Counted from the first letter of the stretch, positions 13,692 to 26,018 are shown. The stretch: DNA of 64,000 nucleotides from Myrica gale (GCA_963930655.1 OZ005620.1:2495001-2559000), one strand, 5' to 3'. Notes: generated from the sequence alone by a model not told the origin. Numbers and translations are program-made.

Positions 13692-16600
13692 TTACTCCGG
13701 CCCTCCGAAATTGCTCATCATCTTTGCAATTATAGGAGCCACCTTGGGATTTCCTTGATGCTTAGCGAGATTCGCAGGGTTCTTCATTACTGCAAAATCA
13801 TCAGCCAAGAACAGGACATGACATCAGACAAGGTATAACTGTACACAACACGCAGGAAGGTAAAAATCATTCTGACGGAAATTTCTATCTAATATCAATG
13901 CTAGAGACAAGCATTGGCAAAGGTCCCAGCAAATGATAGGCGCTCAATTCAGCAAATGATATATGCAGATTCAATTTAAGATCCATTTTGACATCATGCA
14001 AAACAAAAATATTACACAATTTGCATACCCTGAAACGATCAAACTTTAACTTGCAGAATGTTTCTCCATTTTTGACGAATGGCCACTACAATTGATACAG
14101 ATTCTGCGAGTTTTATCTTAATAAATACCAACTTGGACCATATCCATCTTCCCAAAATTTTAGATGATGCAATTCTGATTCAACATTTCATCAAAACTCA
14201 GCTTCAAAATACTTTGAAGTGTCAAAATGTAGTTTAAACAACATGAATTGTACTATAAACCTCCACCTTCAAACTTGGATACAGATAATGCTATTTTACT
14301 TCAAAAAATACCAACTAGTCCTCCTGAGAAACTCAGCAAAATCCTCGAAATAAAAAAAGTTCCACCCATGCTAGATTTCCGCAGAATTTTGAATCAATAC
14401 TTCCAACTATTATATCCCCAAAACGGCCCTTAGACGCAATATACCAGACTACGATCTAAATCTATTTAGTCCAACTACTTTGTCTTGACACTAGGATCTA
14501 TTCAATCCAAGATAAAAATAATATGAAAGACGAGGAAAATACCCAAGTAGGAAACCTAAAATAATTATAACCAAAATCAGAGAACACGAGAACAGAAAAA
14601 GTACCATCTTGCAGAGCAGCCATGACTTCTGGATCACCAAATGCTGCCATCAGTTCAGGATCCTATCCAAAGGAAGAGAGAGAGAGAGAGATGCATCACA
14701 CAATAATCTATGAAAGAAGAGACAGAACACAGGAAGGACGTAGCTCATCTAGCAGTATATTTTCTGTATTTAAGACAAGAATGAAATTGCAAAAAATAGC
14801 GTACCTTTTGTCAAATATTCATTTTTCAGTAGTTAGAAATCATTGCCAATAACCATGATAAAATTATTTTAATCTACAGAGTCCGTCAAACTTACATTCA
14901 TTATTTTGCTAAAATCAACATTTCCAGGCACCCCTCCTGGCATTCTGCCAGGGAAACCTCCAGGCATACCTCCTGGAAAGCCACCAGGCATGCCCCCGGG
15001 TCTCGTAGTGGAAGATGACTCTTCTTGCTTCTTGGCCTTCTCATATGCTGCCTAACAGAATGCAAAAACATATTCTCAGGCTCATAGAAAACAGATAACT
15101 CCATTTTTTGTTAACAGACAAATACAGAAAGGTTACCTGAGCTTCAGCACGGCGGCGTTGTCTTTCGCATTCAGTCTTTCTTTCTTCTCTTTCCTTGTGC
15201 AATCTTTCATACTTCCGACGATGTTCCTCTATCCTATGTACATTTGGTTCAACCTAGGCAGTCAAGGAGTCACAGTGAGATGTTACAAAGAGAGAGAGAA
15301 AGATACCTAATTCACTCAAAACATAATGCAACCATATCACATCTTAGATACGCCAATGTCTATGTTTTGACTAATAGTGATCAGCATCATAGAATACATT
15401 AAATTAGATACATCTCAAATGTCAAACATTTTGGTCGAGATTCACAAAAATCTTAACTCCAACCTTAATCTGCAAGAGAAAGCTTATCATAAACACAAAA
15501 CCAGTAAGCTACAGACCTTTTATTGATCTTCCTTCAAGAAAGAGACAAATGCAAGGAAGTTCATTTTTACTTAAGAATACAGGCAAGAAACCACTTCTTT
15601 TGAAAAAATGAGAATGAATAAACGTAGATTTTCACCAACATCATATAGGGTAAGCAAGCTGGGTCCACTACCAGAGATATGCAGACAGGCCCCAGTAGTG
15701 AATTAGAAACATGATCAATAGATGATAGCCGGTATGAAACTAAATGCTACACAAGAACATTGCATATGTCTATTTACTGCATCTAAGCACATTACCAATA
15801 ATAGGACCTTTTTTTCTTTTATAAGTTCTAAGAAAATAGAAATTTCAAAGCCAAGAAGACTAGTAGTTTATTGCAAAGATACAAATGTTCATTTTGCATA
15901 CATTATCCTAATTCGTCCAGCTTATTAAAAATCTGTGAGTACCTCATTAACGTTCCATGATGAAACCACATATAGCACAAAAACAACACAAATTGACACA
16001 ATCACATCGACAGAATCAACATTCTTTGAAACTGAAGTCTACCAATCCAATTATAGTTACTTGAGAGAGAGAGAGAGAGAGACCTTCTTGAGAACAGCAT
16101 TGATTTCCTCATCATAGTCCAACTTTGATGCCACATGAAGATCCTTTGCAGCCTCTTCCCACCGACCAAGCATTGCTTGTGCCATGCCACGAGACTTATA
16201 GCCTTTAGCAGAATCTGGATTTATCTGCGGAATGTAACACCCCCCTTACAATCCGAAATTGCATATGCTAAGCTTTAGAACCCAAAGATTTGAATGTGCG
16301 GCTTCACTTAGCATATAAACTAGGATACCAAACAAAGCATCATAAATTCAAATAGAGAACAGCGTGCACAATTAGCACCCAACTATGCACATCACTAGGC
16401 GTGTGAATCAAAACGGTAGTACCAAGAAATAATAAACGTCTTTGACTCAACATGATACACACAATGACACAAATGCCAAACAGCAATATTGCTACAATTT
16501 AGCAAAGTCAATTCATCCCACCAGTTTATTCCTGTTTATTCATACCCAGTGTGTGAATCATAGGACAGCCACAGAAACGTTTATTCCTCTTTCCCCTAGG

Positions 16601-17755
16601 CAACTGACAGACATATAGTAACGCCATATTGAATAACACCAACCTCCAAAGCAGCATTGGCATCACGGATAGCTGCATTCGGTTTCTTCATCTTGACATA
16701 GACACTAGCTGTTTAAACAAAAGGCACATCATATGCAAAACTAAAGTAACATTTTTAGAAAACCCAAAATAACCTCAGAAATTTAACCAAAGGTATACAG
16801 AGAGCATCGCTACGCATCCTCCACCCGAATCGTACCTCTGGTCCCATACATGATGGCTGATGTCGGATTGAGCAAAATTGCCTCCGTGAGATTCTCGATA
16901 GCTTCCTCCAAGTTACCTACAGTGCAAAAGAACAACGCACCTTTAACAAAAGCCTCATAACAAACATACAGATAATACACTTGCGTGTAATATCTATAGC
17001 CATATGTATTCATCAAAACAAAAATATTTATAGCCACATATACTTGGTCTATACCTTCAGAAAGGGCTTCCATGGCTTTGGCCTTGGAAGTCTGCGAGGC
17101 ATCACGGCTCTCGTCAGTGCCCTCGACTGATGGATCTCCCATCTGCAAATGTATGAGATTCTCCATCGATATGATACATAAAAGTGCCAAAAAAAAACTC
17201 ACAACAAAATTAGAAATGCAACCTAGATTGCAAGAGAAAAAAGACCTTCTGTGGAGGATCATTATCAGGCTCCACAGTCTCGCCCTCGAGCTCGATATCA
17301 GACTCGACTATCTCGGCCTCTTCCTCTTCATCGTCCGCAGTCCCTTGTGCACCATCCATGTCCTCGTCGGTCTCCTCAACCACAAAGCTCTTCTGCAGTC
17401 CCAATACAGTTACATGCAAATAAATAAATGTGACGAACCAAGGAAATTAAAGAGAGATGAGAGATTGAGAGAGTACGGATTTGGAGTCGCCGTGCTCGTA
17501 AGCTGAGGGAGGAACCTGGGCGCCGAGGCTGAAACGGATCGTTTCGATACCATTAAACAGAGAAACAAGGATTGAAACAGCGAGTTCTGGTTTGTTTTTA
17601 AAACCGAAAAATGACGAATTGGGATTAGATTTGTCTATAGATTACCTTTCGAGGTAGTCACGGAAGAAGGATAGGGAAGGGTCGCTGAGAACGGAGGGAT
17701 TGGTCTTGCACTGCTCGACAAATTGCTTCAATTCGCTCAGCTTCGAAGCGTCCAT
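13692..17755 (-). CDS. HIP/FAM10-type Hsp70-interacting co-chaperone (11 exons, 370 aa)
   Basis: A cytosolic co-chaperone of the Hip/FAM10 (ST13) family, which stabilises the ADP state of Hsp70. Exons: 17755-17646, 17528-17477, 17392-17246, 17142-17055, 16916-16836, 16708-16644, 16224-16084, 15253-15137, 15051-14896, 14662-14605, 13789-13692. All junctions are GT-AG and every phase closes, giving 370 residues. Domains in order: N-terminal Hip dimerisation helix (residues 1-50); acidic Glu/Asp-rich linker encoded by exon 3 (about 55-103); TPR array (about 110-225); highly charged helix rich in Arg, Lys and Glu (229-285); Gly-Gly-Met-Pro repeats (about 290-310); C-terminal STI1/DP domain with [19 protein letters not shown], ending NFGGPE. 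This is the standard plant HIP layout and differs from the thioredoxin-fused relative TDX, since no thioredoxin domain follows. Confidence 0.93.
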
Positions 17756-18891
17756 TGTCTCTGTGTCACTTCAATTGGATGGAGGCTGTTCGTTTCCGAG
17801 GTTTTCTTTCGGTTTTTTACTTTATAATGTAGATCGAAAGCTGAAAGACTAACACTACTGGCTGGACTGGACTACCCCTCTTCTAGGAGCTTCTACTGGT
17901 ATGCACAGCTGGTCTTTTGAGATTATCCCCGATTAAAATATGTCCATTTGATTCAGGCTTGCTGTTCCAGCCTGGAGGCTGGAACTTCAAGTCTGGTTTG
18001 CATTTTTGAAAACCATGGGCTTGTTTGTAGCGTCCCCAAATCGACGGTCAGAGCTTTTTTGTATTTGTAAAATTAGTGAAGAGCTGTTCGGAAGCATAGG
18101 GTTAAAAAGTAAAACGACCGAAAAGTAACTAAAGAACTGATGAGCATGACGTGCGCACGCGATAAGAAAAGCTTCCTTGTTTAGAAAAAAAAAAAAAAAA
18201 AGCTTCCTTAAGGGTTAAAGAAGATCTAACGGTCAGATGAGGGCAGCAGACATTAGGTAATAATAACCGTTGATTTGAAGGGATAAGCTGGGCTGGGCGG
18301 AAGATCAAAGGAAAACAAAAGAAGAACTGGACCGAGATGGGCCGAGCGGACTATGAAGTCCAATTCTGAGATCAATTGCAAAGCTCATTATAGTAGTTTA
18401 GTTCTTTTTTTCTTTTTTTCGTATCGAAGCAGCAGGATACAAACCAAAATTATTTGGATCGGTTTTGAAAACATTTTTTTTATGTAATTATTGATGGAGG
18501 AGAAATTTTCGTTATAATAAAGGCCCATGACCTGAGGCCCAAAATAAGCGGAAGAAGGATTAGCCCACTCGTTATGATATGTGTAACCCGACGATTAGAG
18601 GTCCATATAGGAAGCTGACGTTCATACTTTATAGGTAAAGATACCGACGTTTAAAATTATGATTATTCTTTGTTGTTGTCAAATAAGCTGACAATAAAAA
18701 CGAGAGTAAAAGGCGTAGGTTCGGATCATCCTGGGGAGACCAACCCTGACAGTGTCGGCCTTCAATAAATACGAGACATGACAAAAAAACATCAAAAAGG
18801 TAATACCATTCGAGAGAACAAGAAGGTTGAACCCCAAGGGCCAGAGAAAACAAAAGGATAAATAGAGAAGACAAGGAAGGGTAAAGAGTGA
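17756..18891. other. HIP upstream region, no other gene
   Basis: This holds the HIP promoter. I found no perfect heat-shock element (TTCnnGAAnnTTC) in the first few hundred bases, unlike HOP. A poly-A run lies near 18185-18200. No coding sequence is recognised in the rest. Confidence 0.5.
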
Positions 18892-19206
18892 CTTAGGTCA
18901 TGTTCGTTTTCACTCTTTTCTCAGGATTCTAAGTATATTCACAAATCTACCACCGAACATATTCAGAATTCAAACACAAACACCAATACATTTTACACAA
19001 TCTCCAACAATTTTTAAATTTTTTATTCAACATAAATTTTCTCTCTCTATACTTTTTCACATAACTCTAATATTTTTTTATTAAACAATTACATCAAATA
19101 ATTTCTCTCTCCACTTTTCACAAACACCAATAAAACACTATTCAACATAAAAATTCACAACTTCTCTAAAATCCTACATTTTTACTCAAAAAAAACATAA
19201 CCTAAG
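18892..19206. mobile_element. AT-rich MITE with about 40-bp inverted ends
   Basis: The left end begins CTTAGGTCATGTTCGTTTT and the right end, read inward, begins CTTAGGTTATGTTTTTTTTG. Similarity continues through AGGATT about 30-36 bases in. The interior is a non-coding, TC/AT-rich sequence resembling the MITEs near 25.4 and 25.7 kb. The target duplication is ambiguous, perhaps TA, so the superfamily is not assigned. Confidence 0.65.
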
Positions 19207-19430
19207 TGTTTTTATTTTTTGTTATTTATGTTAATTAGAATTTGTAAGTGTTAAAGACCTGTATGTCTTATTTGTTCGATTGGTATGTGATATCTTTAAG
19301 AAAATTGGACACAAATTTAATATGCCAAAGGTTCTGATATCTTTAACTTCTATTGAATGTGATATTGATTTAAGCGAAACAGCTCCTTTCGAAAAATGAA
19401 GACAGCTAGGGGGTTGTATAAGCTCTTCTG

Positions 19431-20376
19431 TAGGGGTGTGCAGCGGTACCGGCGGTAGGCCGGTTAACCGGCACCGCCACCGGTACCGGTACCGCCACCG
19501 CCACCGGTACCGGTACCGCCACCGTCCACCGCTCCCCGCTGATAAGCGGGGGCGGGGACGGTTGCTATTTTCACCGAATAGCGGTGAAAATACCGCTGGG
19601 CGGTTCACCGCCCAGAACCGTTTTTTTTTAACAAAAACGATGTCGTTTTAATAAGGGTGTTTTTTGAAAAATAAAACCAAAACGCCGTCGTTTTTTAGCA
19701 AAAAACCAAAACATAACTTAAGGCCCTTAGGGTTTTTTTTAGATCCCTATTCCCTATTCCTCCCGACCCCCCTTCCCGTCGAGTTCCCGAATCCCCCCCG
19801 ACCCTCACCCCCCTTCCCGAATCCCCCCCGACATGCCTAACATCGACTCCCCCTCGGCCCCTCCCCGGACGACGTTTCCTCCCTGAAACCTCAGCCCTCC
19901 GACCCAGTGCACCTTGCCCTCCTCGCCGTCAACCGTCTACCACCCACGATAACTCTCTTTCCTTAATTTTTTCTTAATGGTCGAGGATGTGTTTGGTTGG
20001 TGTTATTATCATATAGAAAACCTTCCGGGCAATGACCAAAAATGCTCGAAAAAAAGAGGCTCAACGTGGTAAACCTTCGGGCCATAATAAAAAATGCTCG
20101 TAAAAAGGAGCTAAAATGGCCCAAAACACCCAAAAATGGGGCAAAAAAGGCCCAAAAGGCCGATAAGGGCCCAAAATAGGGCCCAATTGGCCCGAACCGA
20201 GGCCCACGGTGGTAACGGTTCACCGCCACCGCCACCGGTGGTACCGCTACCGCTGGGCCCGGTTATGTGTTACCACCGGTGGCGGTGCCGGTGGTAACAC
20301 ATGTGTCACCGCCCAAGACGGTGGCGGTGGCAGTGGGGGGCATAACCGCCACCGCCACCGCCAATGCACAACCCTA
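19431..20376. mobile_element. hAT-type non-autonomous element with GGTACC/CCACCG arrays
   Basis: A 946-bp element with a perfect 8-bp target duplication CTCTTCTG (19423-19430 and 20377-20384). Inverted ends are TAGGGGTGTGCA and TAGGGTTGTGCA. Both subterminal regions are arrays of short GC-rich units (ACCGGT, GGTACC, CCGCCACCG) in mixed orientation. The middle is unrelated single-copy-looking DNA with CCC-rich tracts (about 19750-19880) and AAAATGGCCC-like repeats (about 20090-20180). No transposase frame is present, so mobility would depend on an autonomous hAT element elsewhere. Confidence 0.9.
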
Positions 20377-20384
20377 CTCTTCTG

Positions 20385-21387
20385 TTGGTTCGATGGGAAG
20401 GATTACGGAGCGGGGGACTAAGGTTTCGTTACTAAACTAGTTCTAGACCATGAGCAATAGGACAGTAAGCATAGACAGTAAGCCTGCTCAACGGTGATGC
20501 CCAGGGTCTGTAGCAGACCAGGGGTGGTGTAAAGGCCGCAAAGGCAGGCAAGCTGGGTGTCCACAGCTTCTTTGATTGAGTTGCAGCAAAAGGCATCTGA
20601 AAAGTTTCGATTGCGGAAAATTAACTTATCAATTATCCTTGTAGATCCCGAGAATTCTTCATAATCTTCAAGTTCTTGTCGATCTCACAATCCCGAGATT
20701 CCACAATAATAGCCCGAGCGTTTTGTCTCATTCCTTTCCACACTCATAACTAGCTTAGGGTTTTCTTTAAGTCCTGATGGTCAACTCTCAAATTAACAAT
20801 TAGTCAATTATGTTAGGTTAGACTATCTCATAGCTATCATTATATATGAAACCCTAGCTGTGATATGTGTGAAATCGTTAGGAATCTCAGATCTCGACCG
20901 TAGGATTACATGAAAAACTCTTTTTCCATTAACTCCCTTATATTCTTTAATTCCGAATTTCAAGCTTCTACTAATTGCAATCATTTTCATCAACATATTA
21001 CAATTAACCCTCGAGAATTTGAGATTAATTTGTGAAATCCCTTTTTGCTAACAATTATTTGTATATTTATCATTCCACCACACTATATTTCATATAAGCT
21101 AATATGACCGGAATATTATCATTGATAAAGTCCTTAGCTCATATAATTCTTAATTTTATAATCTGTAACTCGTTGAATTCTCGAATTGTTTCCAAAAAAA
21201 ATTCACAAATCAAAAAATATATAATATATTAATTTCAAAAAATATTTTCAAAAAATTATTCTGGCCAAATATTTCTTTTTCTTAAGTCCAACCTTATACA
21301 TATATACTTGAATATATTATCTCACAAAGAGACAGGTGGATTCCTTATTCAATATAAAAGTATGAAATGTGAACGTATGACGAATAC
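20385..21387. other. Intergenic DNA between two hAT elements
   Basis: AT-rich with many stops in all frames. No domain, RNA gene or terminal repeats are recognised. Confidence 0.45.
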
Positions 21388-21395
21388 CTTCCACA

Positions 21396-22025
21396 TAAGG
21401 GTGGGCACCAGAATGAGTCATTCCGGTTCCGGTATCCACTGGAATCAAAATTTTTATTCTGGTTTCGTTCCGGAATAAACCGGAACGGAACCGAAATTGG
21501 AACCAGAAATTCTAGTTCCTTACATGGGCCTAAAAATACAAATTTAATTTGAGCCCATTCACCCAAAAATGATTTTTTTTAGTTGTGTTTTGTGGGCCAA
21601 ATAACTTTAAATTAAAATTACAACTAAACAACTAAATTCCAAAACAATATTTCACTATTTCAGGATTCCAAAATAAACTCTAAATTAAAATTACTACTAA
21701 ACTAATAAATTTCAAAACAAAATAAACTCTAAATTAAATTTATAAAAAAAACTACTAAAAAATAATTAATCATACAAATAAGTAAACAACTAAACATTCA
21801 TCAAATAATCCAAATTGATAGAGACATACTCTAAATTAAAATTAAAATTTATTTTGAAATTTTTTTAAAAATTTACCGGAACCAGAAATTCAGAAATTTC
21901 CTTCCTATTCCTGTTTTGAAATTTCGAGACCCAATTCTCGTATAGGAAATAGCCCGAACCTAAATCAGTACCGGAACACTGAAACCGGAAATTCCGGTTT
22001 GAATCAGAATATATGCCCACCGTTA
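21396..22025. mobile_element. hAT-type non-autonomous element
   Basis: A 630-bp element with 8-bp flanks CTTCCACA (21388-21395) and CTTCCACG (22026-22033), matching at 7 of 8 positions. Inverted ends are TAAGGGTGGGCA and TAACGGTGGGCA. Subterminal regions carry repeated TTCCGG/CCGGAA blocks, and the AT-rich core contains several near-copies of ACTCTAAATTAAAATT. It encodes no protein. Confidence 0.85.
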
Positions 22026-22428
22026 CTTCCACGCACACGACACCGCACGGCACAAGCGCACCCGTTCAACCTCCACGCGGTAAGCTAGCGGGGCACGCCA
22101 ACTTCAAAGTTTTCCTTTAGAAAAGTTTTCCATGAGTAACGCGGGTGACTAATCATTATAGAGAAACGGATCGTCGTTCGCTCCGCTCTGTTGAGACACG
22201 CTTTGTGGGGTAGCTTGCCTAAAATCCAGTGCATGCTTATTTCTTAAGCGTAGATCTTTCGCCCTTGCCTAAAAGCTTGGTCGATGTGAACGATCTTGGG
22301 TCCACGAAATTAAACGACGTCGACGCCGTAGTCGACTGGGGAAAACGAAATAGCCCCAATTATTTATGGTCAATTATTTAGATTTAATAATAATAAATTT
22401 ATCACATAATTTTTTATTATTATAATAT

Positions 22429-22729
22429 AGATAAAGTGCACTTTGCACCCCTGAACTATAGGGTGTCTAACACTTTGCACTCTCTTATCTTGATTTCGTG
22501 ACATTGAGCCCATAAACTTTTGATTTTCGTCGATTAGCGGCCCGAAGCTCATTTCTCCGTTAACTCTCACGGTAATAAACTTACTTGCCCCGCTTAAATT
22601 TTTTTTTTTACTGTTTTACCCTCCCATGTTTTTGAGCCGTCTTCCCCCACCCACCTTTTCTTCTTTCCCGAATACCCCTCTCTCTCCTCTTTCTCTCTCT
22701 TCCACGTAATGGCAAACAACGACCTGTAT
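22429..22729 (+). repeat. Left terminal inverted repeat of the Pack-MULE
   Basis: Pairs with 24501-24793. Includes TCTTATCTTGATTTCGTGAC and the pyrimidine-rich segment 22670-22715, mirrored at the right end as GAGAGAGAAAGAGG. Confidence 0.88.
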
Positions 22730-23587
22730 TGGGAAACCGAAGCTGGGCAACCGTGAGATTTCGGACGCCAGCAAATTAGAGAATATCTCTGTCTCTTCCG
22801 TGCCTTACTGCGACAATCCGAACCTGAAATGAAATGGGTGTGAAAACTCAGTGGAATCACGATTTTGTTAGACGCTATAAAGACGCAATTTTTTTCCAAT
22901 GCAGAATTATTTGCATGTTGTCACTTGATGTGCCAGCAAATAGTCAAGGGATTGAAGGAATAGTGAACACACTAGTGCCAGCATCTGTTCTGAAGCTCTA
23001 TCTACTTTCTGTTTCGTGGCATTCTATATACATTGTAAGCTTATTTTCATTAGAATGATCACATCAAAAGCTTCAATAAGACTTTCCAGTGGAGAAGAAA
23101 CATTTCATGTCGAACATAGGCCAAAAGCTTTAACTGTGCCACATTCTTATTGCCAACAAAACAGCACATCATACACTCGCACACCTATTCTCTCTCTCTC
23201 TCTCTCTCTCCCCAATCTTTTTTTCTCCATCAACTCTCCACGCCTTTCCAGCCTCTTCCCAGAGCCTTCGAGCAGAGTGATTTGGACCAAATATCAGTCG
23301 TACAGATTCATATACAGGTGAATTAGTCAGCAAGAGATTATAGCCTGGAGCGACGAATGCACTTTAAGGGATTAAACGGAGCATGCCTCCTTGTGGCAGT
23401 AAACTGTTGACCATTCAAAGGACTGGGTTTGATATCCCAATCTTCGACATTCTTGGGAACACAGGCATCGAACAGGATTTGACCTAGAACACCATGAGCA
23501 CTAATGCTTGGTAGGGTATGCAGGTGGATCAAACCTTCGTGGCGTCCATCTTGCACGGAGCCAACATCTCTGCCATCGTAATACTCC

Positions 23588-24170
23588 ATTGAAGTGGGAC
23601 TTAATGAAGTCGCTGGAAGAGTATATCTCATGGCCAAAGACCAACATGGACGTCGCTTCTTGCAGAGAAAGTTGGCTGAGGGAGCCCCAACAGATGTTGA
23701 AAAGATTTTTGTTGAGATTGTTGATTACATTGTTGACCTCGTGACAGATCCTTTTGGAAATTATCTAGTTCAGAAGCTGCTTGAAATTTGTGATGAGGAT
23801 CAGCGGATGCAAATACTTCACACCATCACTAGACAATCTGGGGAACTCGTTAGGATTTCATGTAATATGCATGGGTTGGCTCTCTGTCTCTGTCTCTCTC
23901 TCTAAGACGCGTTTGTTATTCTGCAATATCTATACTGTTTAGAATTGATGTTTTAGTTGTCTGCTGACTTTTTTCTTCCAAACGGCAGGACTAGGGTTGT
24001 TCAGAAGGTCATTCAAACCCTTAAGACTCCAGAGTAGTTCTCCATGATTGTTTCCTCATTGAAGCCAAGTATCGTGACTTTAATGAAAAACGTTAATGGC
24101 AATCATGTTGCACAGCGCTGCTTGCAGAAATTAGTGCCTGAATACAGGGAATTCCTCACGGAGGATTGGT
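23588..24170 (+). pseudogene. Captured Pumilio (PUF) RNA-binding repeat fragment
   Basis: The frame from about 23600 reads as consecutive plant Pumilio repeats: YLMAKDQHGRRFLQRKL, then DPFGNYLVQKLLEICDEDQR, then GELVRISCNMHG. After an intron-like gap (GT near 23875, CAG ending near 23988) it resumes TRVVQKVIQTLKTPE, then SLKPSIVTLMKNVNGNHVAQ. PUF repeats bind single-stranded mRNA 3' UTRs. Only part of the eight-repeat array is present. A TAG stop follows TPE near 24034 where the family has a sense codon, and the reading degenerates after VPEYREF. The retained intron shows genomic rather than cDNA capture, as expected for a MULE. A reverse-strand frame 23637-23338 inside the same element may be a second captured piece, which I cannot identify. 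Confidence 0.88.
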
Positions 24171-24500
24171 TTCATGCGGAAAGACTGAGCTGTAGCCCAC
24201 ATGAAAGCAAGTACAACATCGGCGATGAACATGGAGAGGGAGAGCAAACATGTCGCTAAGGAGGTGGAGTTGTTAAGTTCGAGTGCATGGCGATATAGCA
24301 GAGCTATAATGGCACAAGCGTAAACTGAAGCAAATACGCGGTTTAGAGCTGTGCGACGTATGAGCTTAGAGGTGTGGAGAGCTCGCCTGCGGGGTCAGTG
24401 AGCAGCAGCAGGCACCATTCAAATCTAGATTTGGTGGCTTTGGTCCGACAAAGCATGTACGCTTGTCATTGTCTTCGTCAGTGAGCAGCAACCGGCACCA

Positions 24501-24793
24501 TACAGATCGTTGTTTGCCATTTATGTGGAAGAGAGAGAAAGAGGAGAGAGAGGGGGATTCGGGAAAGAAGAAAAGGTGGGAGGGGGAAGACAGCTCAAAA
24601 ACGTGGGAGGGCAAAACAGTAAAAAAAATAAAAAAAATTAAATGGCGCACGTGAGTTTATTACCGTGAGAGTTAACGGAGAAATGAGCTGTGGAGTGCTA
24701 ATCGACGAATGGGCCTAATGTCACGAAATCAAGATAAGAGAGTGCAAAATATCAGACACCCCATAATTCAGGAGTGCAAAATGTACTTTCCCC
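24501..24793 (-). repeat. Right terminal inverted repeat of the Pack-MULE
   Basis: Reverse complement of the left repeat with scattered substitutions. The outermost bases differ most: GGGGAAAGTACATTTTGCAC read inward, against AGATAAAGTGCACTTTGCAC. Confidence 0.88.
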
Positions 24794-24912
24794 TTATAAT
24801 ATTTATTAAAAGTCTTCTTTCTCCTCACTTTTCTACCAACTTTCATAATATATCTTTACTTTATAATATTTTTTAAATCTCAATATCTAAAATTTTCACA
24901 CTCAAACATCCT

Positions 24913-25356
24913 CTATGTCACGCGGACTTCGGCCACGTGGCTCCTGTTGCGCGTTTGTCGTATTATACCTCGTGAAGCCGTTACGTCCAACAGTTCATGA
25001 CGAAATGGATTTCCTGGGAGAGAGTAGAGTTAGTGGAAGATGCTAATATCACACCGTGAACGACGCTTGCACAAACTGGGCTCCCCGGGCCCGGGGAGAA
25101 CTTGGAGGTAGCTTAAACTGTTTACTCTCGATTTATGATCTGTAAAGATATGTTTCTTTCCATTTGTAATGGACAGAATTTTGAACGCAACCCACAATGT
25201 CTTTCACTTTGGTTTTTGCAGTAATCGTTTGGTCATTAACTTGCAATTTTTTTAGTGAATATCTTAGCGATAGGTGGTAATTATTGAAATTTTTTAACTT
25301 ATTTTCATGCCACAAGTTTAAACGAAACTGGAAAAGTCTCAATGAAGTTTTCTATG
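24913..25356. other. Intergenic DNA
   Basis: No gene, RNA or complete element is recognised between the split MITE and the next MITE. Confidence 0.45.
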
Positions 25357-25550
25357 GGTGCGTTTGCTAATAAAATTTCACAAAATTTTTCACCAACTCA
25401 CAATAAAATACTACAATATAATCTCTCTCTTCCATTAAATCATAACTTTTCACTATAAAAATATAAAAAATTAACTCGCTTTACTTTTTCATTAAACTCA
25501 GTACCAACACTAAATCTAATATCAAAAAATTTACGACACAAACATCACTT
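25357..25550. mobile_element. AT-rich MITE-like element
   Basis: The left end GGTGCGTTTG and the right end CACAAACATCACT are imperfect inverted repeats. The interior is AT-rich with CTCTCTC and TTTTTCATTAAA tracts like its neighbours. No clear target duplication was seen, so the limits are tentative. Confidence 0.45.
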
Positions 25551-25644
25551 AAAAAGATGATGCGAAGGTAATTGGACCTGCAAGAATATAAATAATTTTC
25601 AAATATTTTCACTCATAAATCTAGAAACCTTCATAAGATATAAA

Positions 25645-25827
25645 GGGCATGTTTGAGCTCCAATTAATTGGGCTCAAAATTTTAGGTTTACTATTAAAAA
25701 ATTCACCACATAATTTTTTATTATTATAATACTTTTTATTAATCTTCTCTCTTCACTTTTTCACCAACTCCCATAACATTTTTTTACTTTATAATATTTC
25801 TCAAATCACAATGCTCAAAACTTACCC
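25645..25827. mobile_element. AT-rich MITE, uninterrupted copy
   Basis: Inverted ends GGGCATGTTTGAGC and GGGTAAGTTTTGAGC. It matches the two halves of the MITE split by the Pack-MULE and so serves as an empty-site reference. The corresponding site here reads TTATTATTATAATACTTTTT. Confidence 0.65.
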
Positions 25828-26018
25828 AAAATAATTACTTATAAGGGCAACTTGGGATATATAAAAGTGAAACGTCTTTTCTCTGAGGTCACCTGTCAAA
25901 CAGGTGAAATTTGAATCGTCGTTTTCCTCGTTAAAGTAACTTTCCAAACATTATGTTGATGTCATCACCGAAACTACTTGTTGAGTTCAACATTTAATGG
26001 GCCCTTTAACCTCCTGAC

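Larger units (their letters stand above)
22429..24793. mobile_element. Pack-MULE (Mutator-like) with about 300-bp inverted repeats
   Basis: A 2365-bp element flanked by the 9-bp direct repeat TTATAATAT (22420-22428 and 24794-24802), the duplication size of Mutator-like elements. Terminal inverted repeats run 22429-22729 and 24501-24793 and are easily aligned by eye. Landmarks are GTGTCT then CTTATCTTGATTTCGTGAC, TTAACTCTCACGGTAATAAA and GGCAAACAACGA. There is no transposase. The interior holds a Pumilio gene fragment (separate entry) and other non-repetitive DNA, which is the definition of a Pack-MULE. It sits inside an AT-rich MITE. Confidence 0.9.
22375..24912. mobile_element. AT-rich MITE split by the Pack-MULE
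   Basis: Bases just left of 22429 (ATCACATAATTTTTTATTAT) and right of 24793 (TCCTCACTTTTCTACCAACT, TTTACTTTATAATATTTTTT) match the left and right halves of the uninterrupted MITE at 25645-25827 in order. The right end CACTCAAACATCC mirrors GGGCATGTTTGAG. Outer limits are approximate because the ends are diverged. Confidence 0.7.
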
